Positions 35,416-45,405 of a stretch of DNA of 64,000 bases are shown in pieces. The notes beneath the pieces are model-generated. The model saw nothing but the letters and a program-made list of their open reading frames with translations. It had not been told where the DNA came from and did not search any database. The position numbers were made by a program, and so were the translations under genes. Each line of letters opens with the position of its first letter. The stretch's first letter is position 1. The DNA comes from Microbacterium sp. Yaish 1. GTDB taxonomy: Bacteria > Actinomycetota > Actinomycetes > Actinomycetales > Microbacteriaceae. The stretch spans positions 558,001-622,000 of the forward strand of contig NZ_NPMR01000002.1 of assembly GCF_002245215.1 (NCBI RefSeq). The letters are read 5' to 3'.

Positions 35416-38343
35416 TCAGGCGAGCAGGTGCCGGATGTCGTCAGCGGTCAGGGCGTTCGAGAAGGCGCCGTCGGCGTCGAGCACCGCACTGATGAGACGA
35501 GCCTTGCGCCGTTGCAGCTCGACGACCTTCTCCTCGATCGTGCCGGCGGCGATGAGGCGGTACACGCTCACGGGTCGCTCCTGTCCGATCCGGTGGGTCC
35601 GGTCGATCGCCTGCTGCTCCGCCGTCGGGTTCCACCAAGGGTCGAGGAGGAAGACGTAATCGGCCTCGGTGAGCGTGAGCCCGACGCCCCCGGCCTTGAG
35701 GCTGATGAGGAAGACCGGGTCGTCGCCCTGCTGGAACGCGTCGACGACCGCCGCCCGCCGGGTGGTCGAGCCGTCGAGGCGGACGACCCCGATGCCGTGC
35801 GCCCGCAGGTCGGCCTCGACGATGTCGAGGAAGGACGTGAACTGGCTGAACACGAGAGCGCGGTGGCCCTCCGCGATGAGCTCGTCGAGACGGCCGCGCA
35901 ACGCGTCGAGCTTGCTGGGAACGAGCCCCGGGCCGCCCGCATCCACGAGCGCGGGAGCGAGCGCGAGCATCCGCAGGAGCGTCAGCGAGCGGAAGACGAT
36001 GAATCGCTGACTGTCGAGATCGTCGAGCAGCCCCAGCACCTTGCGCCGCTCGCGCTGGAGCACGCGCTCGTAGACGGCACGGTGTCCGCTGGACAGCTCC
36101 ACACGCACGTCCTGCTCCTGCCGCGGCGGAAGGTCGGCCGCCACGACATCCTTCGTGCGCCGCAGCAGGAAGGGCTGAACGCGCCGCCGCAGGCGGGCGA
36201 GCCGACGCTCGCGAGCGGCTCCACCCTCGGCGTTCTCCTCGACGCGTCCGCGCTCGATCGGTTTCACGTACTCCTCTCGGAAGCGCCGGGCGGAGGGGAA
36301 CAATCCCGGACTCGTCAGCGAGAGAATCGCCCAGAGGTCGGTCAGGCTGTTCTCCAAGGGTGTCCCGGTGGCCGCGAGGACGACGTCGGCGCGCAGGCCG
36401 AGCGCGGCGCGATGCACCCTCGTCCGCGGATTCTTGACGTACTGCGCCTCGTCGAGGACGACCGTCGACCACTCCTGTTCCGCGTACGCGTGCTCGTCGA
36501 GACGCAGGAGCGCATAAGAGGTGACCACGACATCCGCCTCAAGCCGATCGAGCCGGACTCCCGCACCGTCCACCACGGCGATGCGTAAGCCGGGCGCGTG
36601 ACGCGCCGCTTCATCGCGCCACGCCGACACGACCGACGTGGGAGCGACGACGAGCGCTGGACGGCTCTCGCCGCGCTCGTGCTCGCGCTGGAGCAGCGTC
36701 AGCAGCTGCACGGTCTTCCCCAGGCCCATGTCGTCAGCGAGGATGCCGCCCAGCCGGGCATCGCGGAGCGCCGCGAGCCACGCGAAGCCCTCGTGCTGAT
36801 ACGGCCGGAGGGTCGTCGCCATGCCTCCGGGCACGTCGGGCAGGGCACGCGGCGAGTCCGCTGATGCGGTCTGACGCAGACGATCGACCGCCGCACGCCA
36901 GCGCGACGCGGGCTCGGCTTCGTCGGCGAGATCCTCGAAGTCGGTCCAGAGCTGCAGCTGGTACCGGTTGAGCCGGGCGCCGCCGGTCTCCCACTCCACC
37001 AGGTCACGCGAGTCCTCGATGAGCTCGCGAAGGCGGTCCAGCGCCGGGTGCGAGAGCGAGAAGTAGGCGCCGTCCGAGAGCAGCATCTTCTTGCGGCGCT
37101 GCGCGAGCGCGGTGAACAGCGGCCGGAACGGCACGCGGCGCCCCTCGACCTCGACGTGCACGCCGAGCTCGAACCAGTCCGCGTCCGTCGTCTCGACCGT
37201 CCTCACCCGGATGCGAGGGTCGCCCGACAGCTCGCGGTAGGACCGCGTCACGCCCGAGACCTCGACCCGGACCCCGTCCACGGCCTGCAACACGGGCAGG
37301 AGCTCGTTCGTGAACTCCGCCGCGTCGACGCCGGTCCGGGTTCCGCCCGGCGAGAATGGCCGCTCGGTGGCACTCGCCCACGCTGCCTCGAGCGAGGTGC
37401 CAAGCTCGGGATCGGCCGATGACGAACCCGCGGCGCTCTCCCACGGCACCCGACCGACGCCCGGCACCTGCCACACCATCGCGTACGCCAGCTCGTCGCG
37501 CGGCCGCTGATCCACCGTGACGACGATGGTCGTCCGCTCCGGCGCCGGCAGCCGCACACCTGCGCCCGCGATGACGATCGTCTCGCGGGCCAGCTGCGGG
37601 TAGGCCTCCCGCAGGAAGTCGGCGCGCTCCGCTTCCGGCACGGTGACCGGTGCGCCTGCAGCCAGCAACGAACGCACGCCCGGACCGATACCGGCCGGCG
37701 CGAACACGACCCGGAGCGTATCCCCCGCCTGGTCGATCCCGTAGACCCCGACGTGGCCGATGGGACGCGCATGGGCGGCGGCATCCCCACCGTCGAAGCG
37801 CACGACGGGGGTGAGGCGCAGGCCGCCGTCGAGACCGTCGGCGCGCACCTCCACCGACGCGGCATCGCCGAGCCGGACGTCCTGGTCGGGCCGGGTCGAC
37901 ACGATCGGGATGCCGAGAACCGACGCCGCACGCAGATGCGGCCAGAGCAGCTCGGAGTCGGCGCCGTCGAGGGTCAGCCACTCGGAATCGCCGTAGCCGC
38001 CGAGCAGCCGGGCGTCGTGGGCGATGCCGTACAGGGTCGAGAACCAGCGGGCGCGCGCCGGATCGACCCGCCAGGCGCCGCGGCGGAGCGACTCCCAGCT
38101 CTCGTCGCCCTGCACCCACCGCCCGCTCGTCGCGCTCCGCGACAGGGGCCGCGCCGCGAGTCGGAGTTCACCGTCGGACGTGGCGACGCTGCGCGCGGTG
38201 GCCGGGAGCACACGCCGCGGGCCCCAGTGAGCCGTGCCGGCGCTCTCTCGCTGTCGCAGCTGCACGCCGAGGGCGACCGGGTTCTCTCCCGCCGCCGCGG
38301 GCGCGAGGACGGTACGCCACGACGGCGTCGTCCTCCCGATCAC
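35416..38343 (-). CDS. SNF2-family DEAD/DEAH-box helicase
   Basis: 975 residues. A long family-specific N-terminal half (SNF2_assoc-like) precedes the helicase core: GGILADDMGLGKT (Walker A, about 536), VVLDEAQYVKN (about 627), ATGTPLEN, then the C-terminal lobe with ALVFSQFTSF, LISLKAGGVGLTLTEAD and RTHRIGQERPV. Such ATPases remodel protein-DNA complexes or help RNA polymerase recycling (RapA-like). Many actinobacterial relatives start with a SWIM zinc finger (CxCx..CxH); this one has none, and the gene upstream leaves no room. GTG start with GAGG eight bases before. Confidence 0.92.
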   Translation of the reverse strand: MIGRTTPSWRTVLAPAAAGENPVALGVQLRQRESAGTAHWGPRRVLPATARSVATSDGELRLAARPLSRSATSGRWVQGDESWESLRRGAWRVDPARARWFSTLYGIAHDARLLGGYGDSEWLTLDGADSELLWPHLRAASVLGIPIVSTRPDQDVRLGDAASVEVRADGLDGGLRLTPVVRFDGGDAAAHARPIGHVGVYGIDQAGDTLRVVFAPAGIGPGVRSLLAAGAPVTVPEAERADFLREAYPQLARETIVIAGAGVRLPAPERTTIVVTVDQRPRDELAYAMVWQVPGVGRVPWESAAGSSSADPELGTSLEAAWASATERPFSPGGTRTGVDAAEFTNELLPVLQAVDGVRVEVSGVTRSYRELSGDPRIRVRTVETTDADWFELGVHVEVEGRRVPFRPLFTALAQRRKKMLLSDGAYFSLSHPALDRLRELIEDSRDLVEWETGGARLNRYQLQLWTDFEDLADEAEPASRWRAAVDRLRQTASADSPRALPDVPGGMATTLRPYQHEGFAWLAALRDARLGGILADDMGLGKTVQLLTLLQREHERGESRPALVVAPTSVVSAWRDEAARHAPGLRIAVVDGAGVRLDRLEADVVVTSYALLRLDEHAYAEQEWSTVVLDEAQYVKNPRTRVHRAALGLRADVVLAATGTPLENSLTDLWAILSLTSPGLFPSARRFREEYVKPIERGRVEENAEGGAARERRLARLRRRVQPFLLRRTKDVVAADLPPRQEQDVRVELSSGHRAVYERVLQRERRKVLGLLDDLDSQRFIVFRSLTLLRMLALAPALVDAGGPGLVPSKLDALRGRLDELIAEGHRALVFSQFTSFLDIVEADLRAHGIGVVRLDGSTTRRAAVVDAFQQGDDPVFLISLKAGGVGLTLTEADYVFLLDPWWNPTAEQQAIDRTHRIGQERPVSVYRLIAAGTIEEKVVELQRRKARLISAVLDADGAFSNALTADDIRHLLA

Positions 38344-38389
38344 GAGTCCAGCCTCATAGGAGGATCCTCGCGCGTGCCTCCGACGTCGG

Positions 38390-38800
38390 TCAGCCCAGAC
38401 GGGCGACCCGGCCGAGCACGCCGTGGACGAAGGCGCTCGACCCGTCGGTCGAGAACTCCTTCGCGAGCTCGACGGCCTCGTCGATCGCGACCGCCGCGGG
38501 GACCGCGTCGTTGTACACGATCTCCCAGACCCCGAGCCGCAGGATCGCTCGGTCCACCGCGGGCATCCGCGCGAGCGACCAGTCCTTCGCGAAGGTGGTG
38601 ATCTGCTCGTCGATGTCCTCGCGGTTGTCGATGATGCCGTCGATGATCTCGCGCGCGTACAGCCACGACGCCTCGCGCGCAGGCTCGAGCGCAGCGCGCT
38701 TCGCCTCGGCGGCGAGGGTCACCCCGAGGTCGTCGCCGCGGATGTCGGACTGATAGAGGATGTCGAGGGCGCGCTTGCGCGCCTTGGAGCGAGCGCTCAT
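38390..38800 (-). CDS. nusB: Transcription antitermination factor NusB
   Basis: 136 residues, all-helical. ARKRALDILYQSDIRG at the N-terminus and the PAVDRAILRLGVWEIVY and AIDEAVELAKEFSTDGSSAFVHGVLGRV signatures are intact (the last is the family's C-terminal hallmark). It binds boxA RNA with S10 in rRNA antitermination. It follows efp after 16 bases, the conserved efp-nusB order. Confidence 0.97.
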   Translation of the reverse strand: MSARSKARKRALDILYQSDIRGDDLGVTLAAEAKRAALEPAREASWLYAREIIDGIIDNREDIDEQITTFAKDWSLARMPAVDRAILRLGVWEIVYNDAVPAAVAIDEAVELAKEFSTDGSSAFVHGVLGRVARLG

Positions 38801-38816
38801 CGGACGAGGGCCGGCG

Positions 38817-39377
38817 TCAGTTCACGCGGCCGAGGTAGTCACCCGTGCGGGTATCGACCTTGACCTTCGTGCCCTGCTCGACGAACAGCGGAACCTGGAT
38901 CTCGTACCCGGTCTCGACCGTCGCGGACTTCGTTCCGGCCGATGAGCGGTCGCCCTGCAGGCCGGGCTCGGTGTACGTGATCTCGAGGACGACGGAGGCG
39001 GGCAGCTCGATGTAGAGCGGGTTGCCGTTGTTGAGCGCGATCTGCACCTGCTGGTTCTCGAGCAGGTAGTTCTTGGCGTCGCCGACGGTGACGGCGGGGA
39101 CGGTGATCTGGTCGTAGTCGTCGACGTCCATGAAGACGAAGTTGTCGCCGTCGTTGTACAGGTAGGTGAAGTCGCGGCGGTCGACGTTCTCGATCTCGAT
39201 CTTCGCGCCGGCGTTGTAGGTGCGGTCGACGGTCTTGCCCGACACGACGTTCTTGAGCTTCGTGCGCACGAAGGCGCCACCCTTGCCGGGCTTGACGTGC
39301 TGGAACTCGATGACGTTCCAAAGCTGACCGTCGATGCTGAGGACGACGCCGTTCTTGATGTCTGCGGTCGATGCCAT
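38817..39377 (-). CDS. efp: Elongation factor P
   Basis: 186 residues, the normal length. The KOW-like domain I carries [13 protein letters not shown], whose loop lysine is the EF-P tip residue. Domains II and III follow, with [21 protein letters not shown] near the end. It relieves ribosome stalling at polyproline stretches, relevant here because the ABC ATPase and protease genes encode Pro-rich regions. Part of aroQ-efp-nusB. Confidence 0.98.
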   Translation of the reverse strand: MASTADIKNGVVLSIDGQLWNVIEFQHVKPGKGGAFVRTKLKNVVSGKTVDRTYNAGAKIEIENVDRRDFTYLYNDGDNFVFMDVDDYDQITVPAVTVGDAKNYLLENQQVQIALNNGNPLYIELPASVVLEITYTEPGLQGDRSSAGTKSATVETGYEIQVPLFVEQGTKVKVDTRTGDYLGRVN

Positions 39378-39430
39378 GAGTGTGGAGTTCCGTTCGTGTG
39401 GTCGGGCGGCCGACGGGCCGAGGATCGATT

Positions 39431-39871
39431 CTACGCGAGGATGTCGAGCAGCTGTCGCGTCGCGCGCGCGTAACCGGCGACGCCCTCGCCGATGACGTGC
39501 ACCGAGGCGACGTCGGCGACGAAGGAGTGATGCCGGAAGCTCTCGCGCTCGTAGACGTTGGAGATGTGGACTTCAGCCACCGGCAGGGAGACTCCCGCGA
39601 GGGCGTCGCGGAGGACGATGGAGGTGTGCGTGAGTCCGCCGGGGTTGATGACGATGCCGACGCAGTCCGCACGGGCCTCGTGGATGGCGTCGATGAGGAC
39701 GCCTTCGTGGTTGCTCTGCACGCAGCGCACCTCGACGCCGTGTTCCGCCGCCACCGCGATGACGAGCGCCTCGACGTCCGCGAGGGTCTCGTGTCCGTAG
39801 ATCTCGGGCTCGCGGGTGCCCAGCAGGTTGAGGTTCGGCCCGTTGACCAGCAGCAGACGGGGGGTGTTCAC
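39431..39871 (-). CDS. aroQ: Type II 3-dehydroquinate dehydratase
   Basis: 146 residues. [36 protein letters not shown] and [17 protein letters not shown] hold the catalytic Tyr, Arg and His positions. It dehydrates 3-dehydroquinate in the shikimate pathway, directly after AroB, encoded next to it. The GTG start has a TAGGGT hexamer six bases upstream, so it may also be transcribed separately from aroB. Confidence 0.97.
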   Translation of the reverse strand: MNTPRLLLVNGPNLNLLGTREPEIYGHETLADVEALVIAVAAEHGVEVRCVQSNHEGVLIDAIHEARADCVGIVINPGGLTHTSIVLRDALAGVSLPVAEVHISNVYERESFRHHSFVADVASVHVIGEGVAGYARATRQLLDILA

Positions 39872-39877
39872 GCGCCC

Positions 39878-39883
39878 ACCCTA
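39878..39883 (-). promoter_or_regulatory. -10 element of aroQ, leaderless candidate
   Basis: TAGGGT on the minus strand, six bases before the GTG, in the 28-base aroB-aroQ gap. Confidence 0.4.
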
Positions 39884-39899
39884 CCGACGACGCGCGGGT

Positions 39900-40976
39900 T
39901 CAGGCGCCGACCTCCTGGTAAGCGGCGAAGAGCAACGACTCGTCGGGCGCCTGCAGCACGGTCGGCTTCGCGATGTCGTCGAGCACGATGAAGCGCAGCA
40001 TCGAGCCCCGCGTCTTCTTGTCGCGCTGCATCGTCGCGAGCAGCTGACGCCAGGCGCCCGCCCGGTACGACGTCGGCAGTCCGAGGGTCTCCAGGATGTC
40101 GCGATGACGCTGGGCCGCGGCATCCGGAAGCCTCCCTGCCAGCCGCGACAGCTCGGCCGCGAACATCATCCCCACGGAGATCGCGGCCCCGTGGCGCCAC
40201 TGATAGCGCTCCGCGTGCTCGATGGCGTGCCCGAGCGTGTGCCCGTAATTGAGGACTTCCCGCAGCCCCGCTTCGCGCAGGTCCTCCCCCACGACCATCG
40301 CCTTCATGTCGATCGCGAGCTCGATGCTCCGCCGGAACGCGTCGCTGTGGGGGTCGACGGCGGCCTCGGGATCCGCTTCGATCAGATCGAGGATCTCGGG
40401 GTGCCAGATGAAACCGGCCTTCACGACCTCCGCGAAGCCGGCGACGCGCTCGTTGCGCGAGAGCCCGTCGAGCAGGTCGAGGTCGCAGACGACGGCGACG
40501 GGGGGCCAGAAGGCGCCCACCAGGTTCTTGCCCTCGGCGGTGTTGATCCCCGTCTTGCCGCCGACGGCCGCGTCGACCATGCCGAGCACCGTCGTGGGGA
40601 CCTGCACGACCGCGATGCCGCGCAGCCACGTCGCGGCCACGAACCCGGCGAGGTCGGTCACCGCCCCGCCGCCGAATCCGACGACGGCGTCCGTCCGCGT
40701 GAAGTCCGCCTGGCCCATGACCTGCCAGCAGAAGGCGGCGACCTCGACGCGCTTGCCCTGCTCGGCGTCGGGGATCTCCGCCAGCAGCACCTGGCGGTCG
40801 CCGCCCAGGGTCTCGCGGAGGCGCTCGGCCTGCGCAGACAGGGTCGGGGGGTGCACGATGAGGACCTTGCGCGCGGCCTCGGGCAACGCCGAGCCGACGA
40901 GCGGGAGGATGCCGCGCCCGATGGTGACGTCGTAGGGCGCGGTGCCCCCGACGGTGATGACGGTGGTGTCTGTCAT
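39900..40976 (-). CDS. aroB: 3-dehydroquinate synthase
   Basis: 358 residues. [20 protein letters not shown] (NAD site), [18 protein letters not shown] and the metal-binding His region in [13 protein letters not shown] are complete. It converts DAHP to 3-dehydroquinate. The ATG overlaps the aroK stop (ATGA). An in-frame start seven codons earlier lies inside aroK and lacks conservation. Confidence 0.97.
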   Translation of the reverse strand: MTDTTVITVGGTAPYDVTIGRGILPLVGSALPEAARKVLIVHPPTLSAQAERLRETLGGDRQVLLAEIPDAEQGKRVEVAAFCWQVMGQADFTRTDAVVGFGGGAVTDLAGFVAATWLRGIAVVQVPTTVLGMVDAAVGGKTGINTAEGKNLVGAFWPPVAVVCDLDLLDGLSRNERVAGFAEVVKAGFIWHPEILDLIEADPEAAVDPHSDAFRRSIELAIDMKAMVVGEDLREAGLREVLNYGHTLGHAIEHAERYQWRHGAAISVGMMFAAELSRLAGRLPDAAAQRHRDILETLGLPTSYRAGAWRQLLATMQRDKKTRGSMLRFIVLDDIAKPTVLQAPDESLLFAAYQEVGA

Positions 40977-41482
40977 GACGTCCCCTCCTGCGCCCACGCC
41001 GCGACGGCGTCGACGATGTCCTGAATGCGGCCGGTGGATGTGTCGAAGCGTGCGTCGGCGAGCTGCTCGTAGAGCTCGCGTCGGCTCTCCGCGACCTCCC
41101 GCCAGCGCTTCACCGGGTCTTCCCCCTGGAGCAGCGGGCGCGTGGTCCCGGCCAGGCGGGAGGCGATCGTCTGCTCCGACACGGTGAGCAGCACGACGCG
41201 ATGCGAGGCGACGTCGCTCCGGGTGCCCGGGTGCAGCACCGCGCCGCCGCCGAGTGCGACGACGCCGCCGCGCCCGAGCGCCTCGGCGACCGCGAGTCTC
41301 TCCAGCTCGCGGAAGCGCTCTTCACCGTGCTCCGCGAAGAGCCGCTCGATGGGGCCGTGGTCGCGGACGACGAGAGCGTCACTGTCGGTGAAGGTCGTGC
41401 CGAGGACGCGCGCCAGCTTCTTGCCGATGCTCGACTTCCCCGCGCCCATCGGACCGATCAGGACGATCGCCGGGGCGGTCAT
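40973..41482 (-). CDS. aroK: Shikimate kinase
   Basis: 169 residues. The P-loop [15 protein letters not shown], the shikimate-binding DSD and FRELE residues, and GGGAVLHP are present. It phosphorylates shikimate with ATP. Coupled to aroC upstream and aroB downstream by ATGA overlaps. Confidence 0.97.
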   Translation of the reverse strand: MTAPAIVLIGPMGAGKSSIGKKLARVLGTTFTDSDALVVRDHGPIERLFAEHGEERFRELERLAVAEALGRGGVVALGGGAVLHPGTRSDVASHRVVLLTVSEQTIASRLAGTTRPLLQGEDPVKRWREVAESRRELYEQLADARFDTSTGRIQDIVDAVAAWAQEGTS

Positions 41483-42690
41483 CCGATCGCGTCGTCGCTC
41501 AGCGCCGCCGAGCGCAGCGTCTCGGGGATCGCCGCGAGGTAGCCCTCGAGGTTGCGGCGGGTCTCCGCGACGTTGTCGCCCCCGAACTTCTCGAGCACGG
41601 ACTCGGCGAGCACGATCGCCACCATCGCTTCGGCGACGACGCCGGCTGCCGGCACCGCGCACACGTCGGACCGCTGGTGGTGGGCCGTCGCCGCGTCGCC
41701 CGACGCCACATCGACGGTGCGCAGCGCCTTCGGAACCGTCGCGATCGGCTTCATGCCCGCCCGGACACGGAGCACCGTGCCCGTCGACATCCCGCCCTCG
41801 GTACCGCCGGCCTTATCACTGGAACGCGCGATGCCCGCGTCGGTCGCGAACAGCTCGTCGTGCGCTGCCGAGCCACGGCGGCGCGTGGTCTCGAACCCGT
41901 CGCCGACCTCGACGCCCTTGATCGCCTGGATGCCCATGAGCGCCTGGGCGAGCTTCGCGTCGAGACGACGATCCCACTGCACGTGCGAGCCGAGTCCGGG
42001 CGGCAGCCCGTATGCGAGGACCTCGACGATCCCGCCCAGCGTGTCGCCGTCCTTCTTCGCGGCATCGACCTCGGCGACCATCGCGGCAGAGGTCTCGGCG
42101 TGGAAGCACCGCAACGGATCCGCGTCCAGCGCGTCGACGTCATCGGGGGTCGGCAGAGCCGAGCCGTCGGGAACCCGCACGGGGCCGATCGAGAGGGTGT
42201 GGCTCACGAGGCGGATGCCGAGCTCGCCGAGGAACGATCGGGCGACGGCGCCGAGCGCCACGCGGGCAGCCGTCTCGCGCGCGCTCGCACGCTCGAGGAT
42301 CGGCCGGGCCTCGTCGAACCCGTACTTCTGCATGCCGACGAGGTCGGCGTGGCCGGGGCGGGGGCGCGTCAGGGCGGCACCCCGTCCGCGTGAGCGTTCC
42401 GTGAGCTCGATCGGCTCGGGGTTCATCACCTCGACCCACTTCGGCCACTCGGTGTTTCCGATGCGCAGAGCGATCGGGCTGCCGAGGCTGAAGCCGTGCC
42501 GGACGCCCGTCGAGATGGTGAGTTCATCCTCCTCGAACTTCATGCGCGAGCCGCGGCCGTAGCCGAGCTTGCGCCGAGCGAGGTCGGCCTGGATCGCGGC
42601 GCGCGAGACGGGCACGCCGGCGGGGAGGCCCTCCATGAGGGCGACGAGTTCGGGGCCGTGGGATTCGCCGGCCGTGAGCACGCGGAGCAT
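41479..42690 (-). CDS. aroC: Chorismate synthase
   Basis: 403 residues. The family signatures [34 protein letters not shown] and [13 protein letters not shown] are intact, with the typical C-terminal region (about 330-345) close to [12 protein letters not shown]. It makes chorismate from EPSP with reduced FMN. GGAGG eight bases before the ATG. Four bases separate it from aroE; part of aroE-C-K-B-Q. Confidence 0.98.
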   Translation of the reverse strand: MLRVLTAGESHGPELVALMEGLPAGVPVSRAAIQADLARRKLGYGRGSRMKFEEDELTISTGVRHGFSLGSPIALRIGNTEWPKWVEVMNPEPIELTERSRGRGAALTRPRPGHADLVGMQKYGFDEARPILERASARETAARVALGAVARSFLGELGIRLVSHTLSIGPVRVPDGSALPTPDDVDALDADPLRCFHAETSAAMVAEVDAAKKDGDTLGGIVEVLAYGLPPGLGSHVQWDRRLDAKLAQALMGIQAIKGVEVGDGFETTRRRGSAAHDELFATDAGIARSSDKAGGTEGGMSTGTVLRVRAGMKPIATVPKALRTVDVASGDAATAHHQRSDVCAVPAAGVVAEAMVAIVLAESVLEKFGGDNVAETRRNLEGYLAAIPETLRSAALSDDAIG

Positions 42691-42694
42691 TCGT

Positions 42695-43555
42695 CTATCC
42701 TCCCACGAGCGCCCGGCGCATGACGGCGACGACGTCCTCCTCGCCGGGCAGCGGTTCGTCGGGCGAGCCCGAGGCGAAGATGCGGATCTGGAGCACCGCC
42801 TGGTGAAGCAGCATGGTCGCACCCGGGTAGGCCGGCTGTCCCGCCGCAAGCCAGGCGTGTCCGAGCGCGGTGGGCCACGTGCCGTAGACGACGTCGTAGA
42901 GCGTTCCGCCGGTCGCGGCGAGGCGCTCGGCGTCGGCATCCGAGACCGGAGCGTCGCCCGGCAGGGTCGACACGGTCAGCTCGACCTCTCCCGCGGGAGC
43001 ATCGAGGGGCGACACGGTCGCCGGGATGCCCCGGCTCGCCGCGAGCGCCAGCAACGGGTCGGCCGCGGCGGGCCGTCGTGCGGCGATCTCGATGCGACCG
43101 ACGCCGATGCGCTCGAGGGCGAGGAGCGCCGACGTCGCCGTCGCGCCCGCGCCGACGATGCGGGCGCGTGGCGCTGCGGCGGACCCGGTCTCCGTGAGCG
43201 CGGCCGCCAACCCGCCCACGTCGGTGTTGAACGCCGCCCAGCCGTCGCCGGAGCGGACGAGCGTGTTCGCCGCGCCGGTCGCGGTCGCCGCGGCATCCCG
43301 CGTCCGGCCCGCGTCGTGCGCGAGAGTCTTCAACGGCATCGTCAGCGACAGTCCACGGAACTCCGGCCCGAGCGACGCCAGCTCGCGAGCGAACGACGTT
43401 TCGTCGACGCGCCGTCGCCCGTACCGCCACGGCAGACCGAGCCGGTCGTACGCCGCGGCGTGAAGAGCCGGCGACAGGCTGTGCCCGATCGGCGAGCCCC
43501 AGACCTCGAAGCGGCGCGGCTCTCCCGCGGACAGGTCAGCAGCCGCGGTTGTCAT
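42695..43555 (-). CDS. aroE: Shikimate dehydrogenase
   Basis: 286 residues. [20 protein letters not shown], the catalytic Lys in [32 protein letters not shown] and the [13 protein letters not shown] nucleotide loop are present. It reduces 3-dehydroshikimate with NADPH. The first seven codons overlap the end of mltG, so the two are translated together. A slightly later start cannot be excluded. Confidence 0.95.
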   Translation of the reverse strand: MTTAAADLSAGEPRRFEVWGSPIGHSLSPALHAAAYDRLGLPWRYGRRRVDETSFARELASLGPEFRGLSLTMPLKTLAHDAGRTRDAAATATGAANTLVRSGDGWAAFNTDVGGLAAALTETGSAAAPRARIVGAGATATSALLALERIGVGRIEIAARRPAAADPLLALAASRGIPATVSPLDAPAGEVELTVSTLPGDAPVSDADAERLAATGGTLYDVVYGTWPTALGHAWLAAGQPAYPGATMLLHQAVLQIRIFASGSPDEPLPGEEDVVAVMRRALVGG

Positions 43556-44933
43556 TCGCGTCGCACCACGCGTGCCACTGCTCGATGCCGGCCTGATGCT
43601 CCTCGTAGGTCGCCGAGAAGATCGTCTCGCCGGTGTCCATGTTCCAGGTGACGAAATACAGCCACGGTCCGTCCGCGGGATGCATGGCGGCGTCGATCGC
43701 CTCGTCGCCGGGATTGGCGATCGGCCCGGCCGGCAGCCCGGCGCGGACGTAGGTGTTCCACGGGTTGTCGTCCTCGAGCGCCTCCGCCGACGAGCTGACG
43801 GTGCCGTCGTGCATCTCGTTGTAGCCGTACTGCGCCGTCGAGTCCATCTGCAGGGGCATGCCGTCGGCGAGGCGGTTGGCGATGACGCGGGAGACCTTGT
43901 AGAAGTCGTCCGACAGACGCGCCTCGCGCTGGATGATGGACGCCGTCGTGAGGATCTCCTCGCGGCGCTCCTGCGGCACTCCCGCGGCGTCGAGCGACTC
44001 GATCGTCCGATCGACCATCGTCCGCACGACGTCGGTGGCCGACAGGCCCGGATCGAACTGATAGGTGGCGGGGAACAGCCAGCCCTCGAGCGAAGCGGCG
44101 GCGACACCGTAGGCCGAGGGGTCGGCGACCGCGGCGGTGAAATCCGCCGCCGGCATCCCCGTGCCCTGGGCGAGCACCTCGACGGTCTGGTCGAGCGTCA
44201 GCCCTTCCCGCAGCTGTGCGGCGTTCTGGCGCTTGCTGGCCGGGTCGAGGATGAGGTCGAGGGCCGCCTCCGAGGTCATCCGCTGCTGCAGCGCGTACAC
44301 GCCGGGCTGGAAGGTCGGGTTCTGGGCGGTCGCGATGAGGTGGTCGTAGAACGCCGTCGGCGTCTTCGTGACGCCCTGGTCGAACAGCGTCTGCGAGATC
44401 GTCGATCCGGTGTCCCCGTCGACCACGGTGACCAGCACCTCGCCCGTCGCCTCACCGGGCTCGAAGTCCTTCGGCTCCGTCCAGCCCATCACGGATCGGA
44501 TCTGCGTCTCGTAGGTGCTCCAGACCCAGGCGGCCCCGGCGCCGATACCGCCGATGATCGCGAGGATCACGATCAGCACGACCCACTTCGCGATGCGGCT
44601 CTTCTTCCGGTCGCGGTCGTGGCGGCTGGGAACGGCCCCGACCTCGTGCGTGCTCACCTCGCCCGTGAACAGGGCGTCGAGCGTGCCGACCGCAGGCGCA
44701 GCTGCCCTCGGCGCCTGCGAATGCGACGGCTGCTCGCTCTGAGCCTGATCGCGGGACGCCGGCGCGTGCACCGATCCGCGGTGCTCAGCGGCGGAGGCCG
44801 GGGCATGCTCGGGACGCGCGGACTCCTCGGGACGCGCTGCACCACCCGGCGCGGATGCCGGACTCTGTGCGGCCGCACGCGCGGCGCGTCGGCTCGTCGG
44901 GACGGCGTTGTCGTGCGGCGGGCGGTCAGTCAT
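43536..44933 (-). CDS. mltG: Endolytic murein transglycosylase MltG
   Basis: 465 residues. A long Ala/Pro/Ser-rich cytoplasmic N-terminus (about 1-115) precedes one membrane helix (about 118-140) and an extracellular YceG domain. The catalytic glutamate lies in TTASIIQREARL. It cleaves nascent glycan strands and may set their length. The start two bases after the ruvX stop is the conserved order alaS-ruvX-mltG-aroE. Confidence 0.95.
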   Translation of the reverse strand: MTDRPPHDNAVPTSRRAARAAAQSPASAPGGAARPEESARPEHAPASAAEHRGSVHAPASRDQAQSEQPSHSQAPRAAAPAVGTLDALFTGEVSTHEVGAVPSRHDRDRKKSRIAKWVVLIVILAIIGGIGAGAAWVWSTYETQIRSVMGWTEPKDFEPGEATGEVLVTVVDGDTGSTISQTLFDQGVTKTPTAFYDHLIATAQNPTFQPGVYALQQRMTSEAALDLILDPASKRQNAAQLREGLTLDQTVEVLAQGTGMPAADFTAAVADPSAYGVAAASLEGWLFPATYQFDPGLSATDVVRTMVDRTIESLDAAGVPQERREEILTTASIIQREARLSDDFYKVSRVIANRLADGMPLQMDSTAQYGYNEMHDGTVSSSAEALEDDNPWNTYVRAGLPAGPIANPGDEAIDAAMHPADGPWLYFVTWNMDTGETIFSATYEEHQAGIEQWHAWCDANDNRGC

Positions 44934-44934
44934 G

Positions 44935-45405
44935 TCAGGGGTGCTCCTGCGAGGATGCGACGGAAGCACCGGGCGGGTTACCGGTGCTCTTCTCGACGTC
45001 GAGTGCCTGCTGGAGGAGCACTACGGCGGCGACCTGGTCAACAATGCTACGAGACGATCGCTGCGATCGGCCCGAACCGCGCAATGCGCTGTGCGCACTG
45101 ACGGTGCTGAGCCGCTCGTCGACGAGACGAACGGGGTGCCCCGCAGCGGCGAGAGCCTCGGCGAATCCGCGGGCATCGGCCGTCGAAGCCGTCTCCCGTC
45201 CGCTGAGCGCGACCGGCAGTCCGACGACGAGCTCCACCGCGTCGTACTCCGCTGCGAGCGCGCTGATGCGCGCCAGGTCGCCCTCGCCGCGCGGCACCGT
45301 CTCGACCGGTACCGCGAGCAGACCGTCTCGGTCGCACCGTGCGATGCCGATGCGGGCGGTGCCCACGTCGACTCCGAGGCGTACGCCCGGGCGGAATCCG
45401 CTCAC
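44935..45405 (-). CDS. ruvX: RuvX/YqgF, Holliday-junction-resolvase-like RNase
   Basis: 156 residues, RNase H fold: RLGVDVGTARIGIARCD with the first catalytic Asp, VVGLPVALSG, VRLVDERLSTVSAH and the C-terminal SIVDQVAAVVLLQ with the last Asp. Family members act in pre-16S rRNA maturation. The GTG overlaps the alaS stop (GTGA). Confidence 0.94.
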   Translation of the reverse strand: MSGFRPGVRLGVDVGTARIGIARCDRDGLLAVPVETVPRGEGDLARISALAAEYDAVELVVGLPVALSGRETASTADARGFAEALAAAGHPVRLVDERLSTVSAHSALRGSGRSQRSSRSIVDQVAAVVLLQQALDVEKSTGNPPGASVASSQEHP

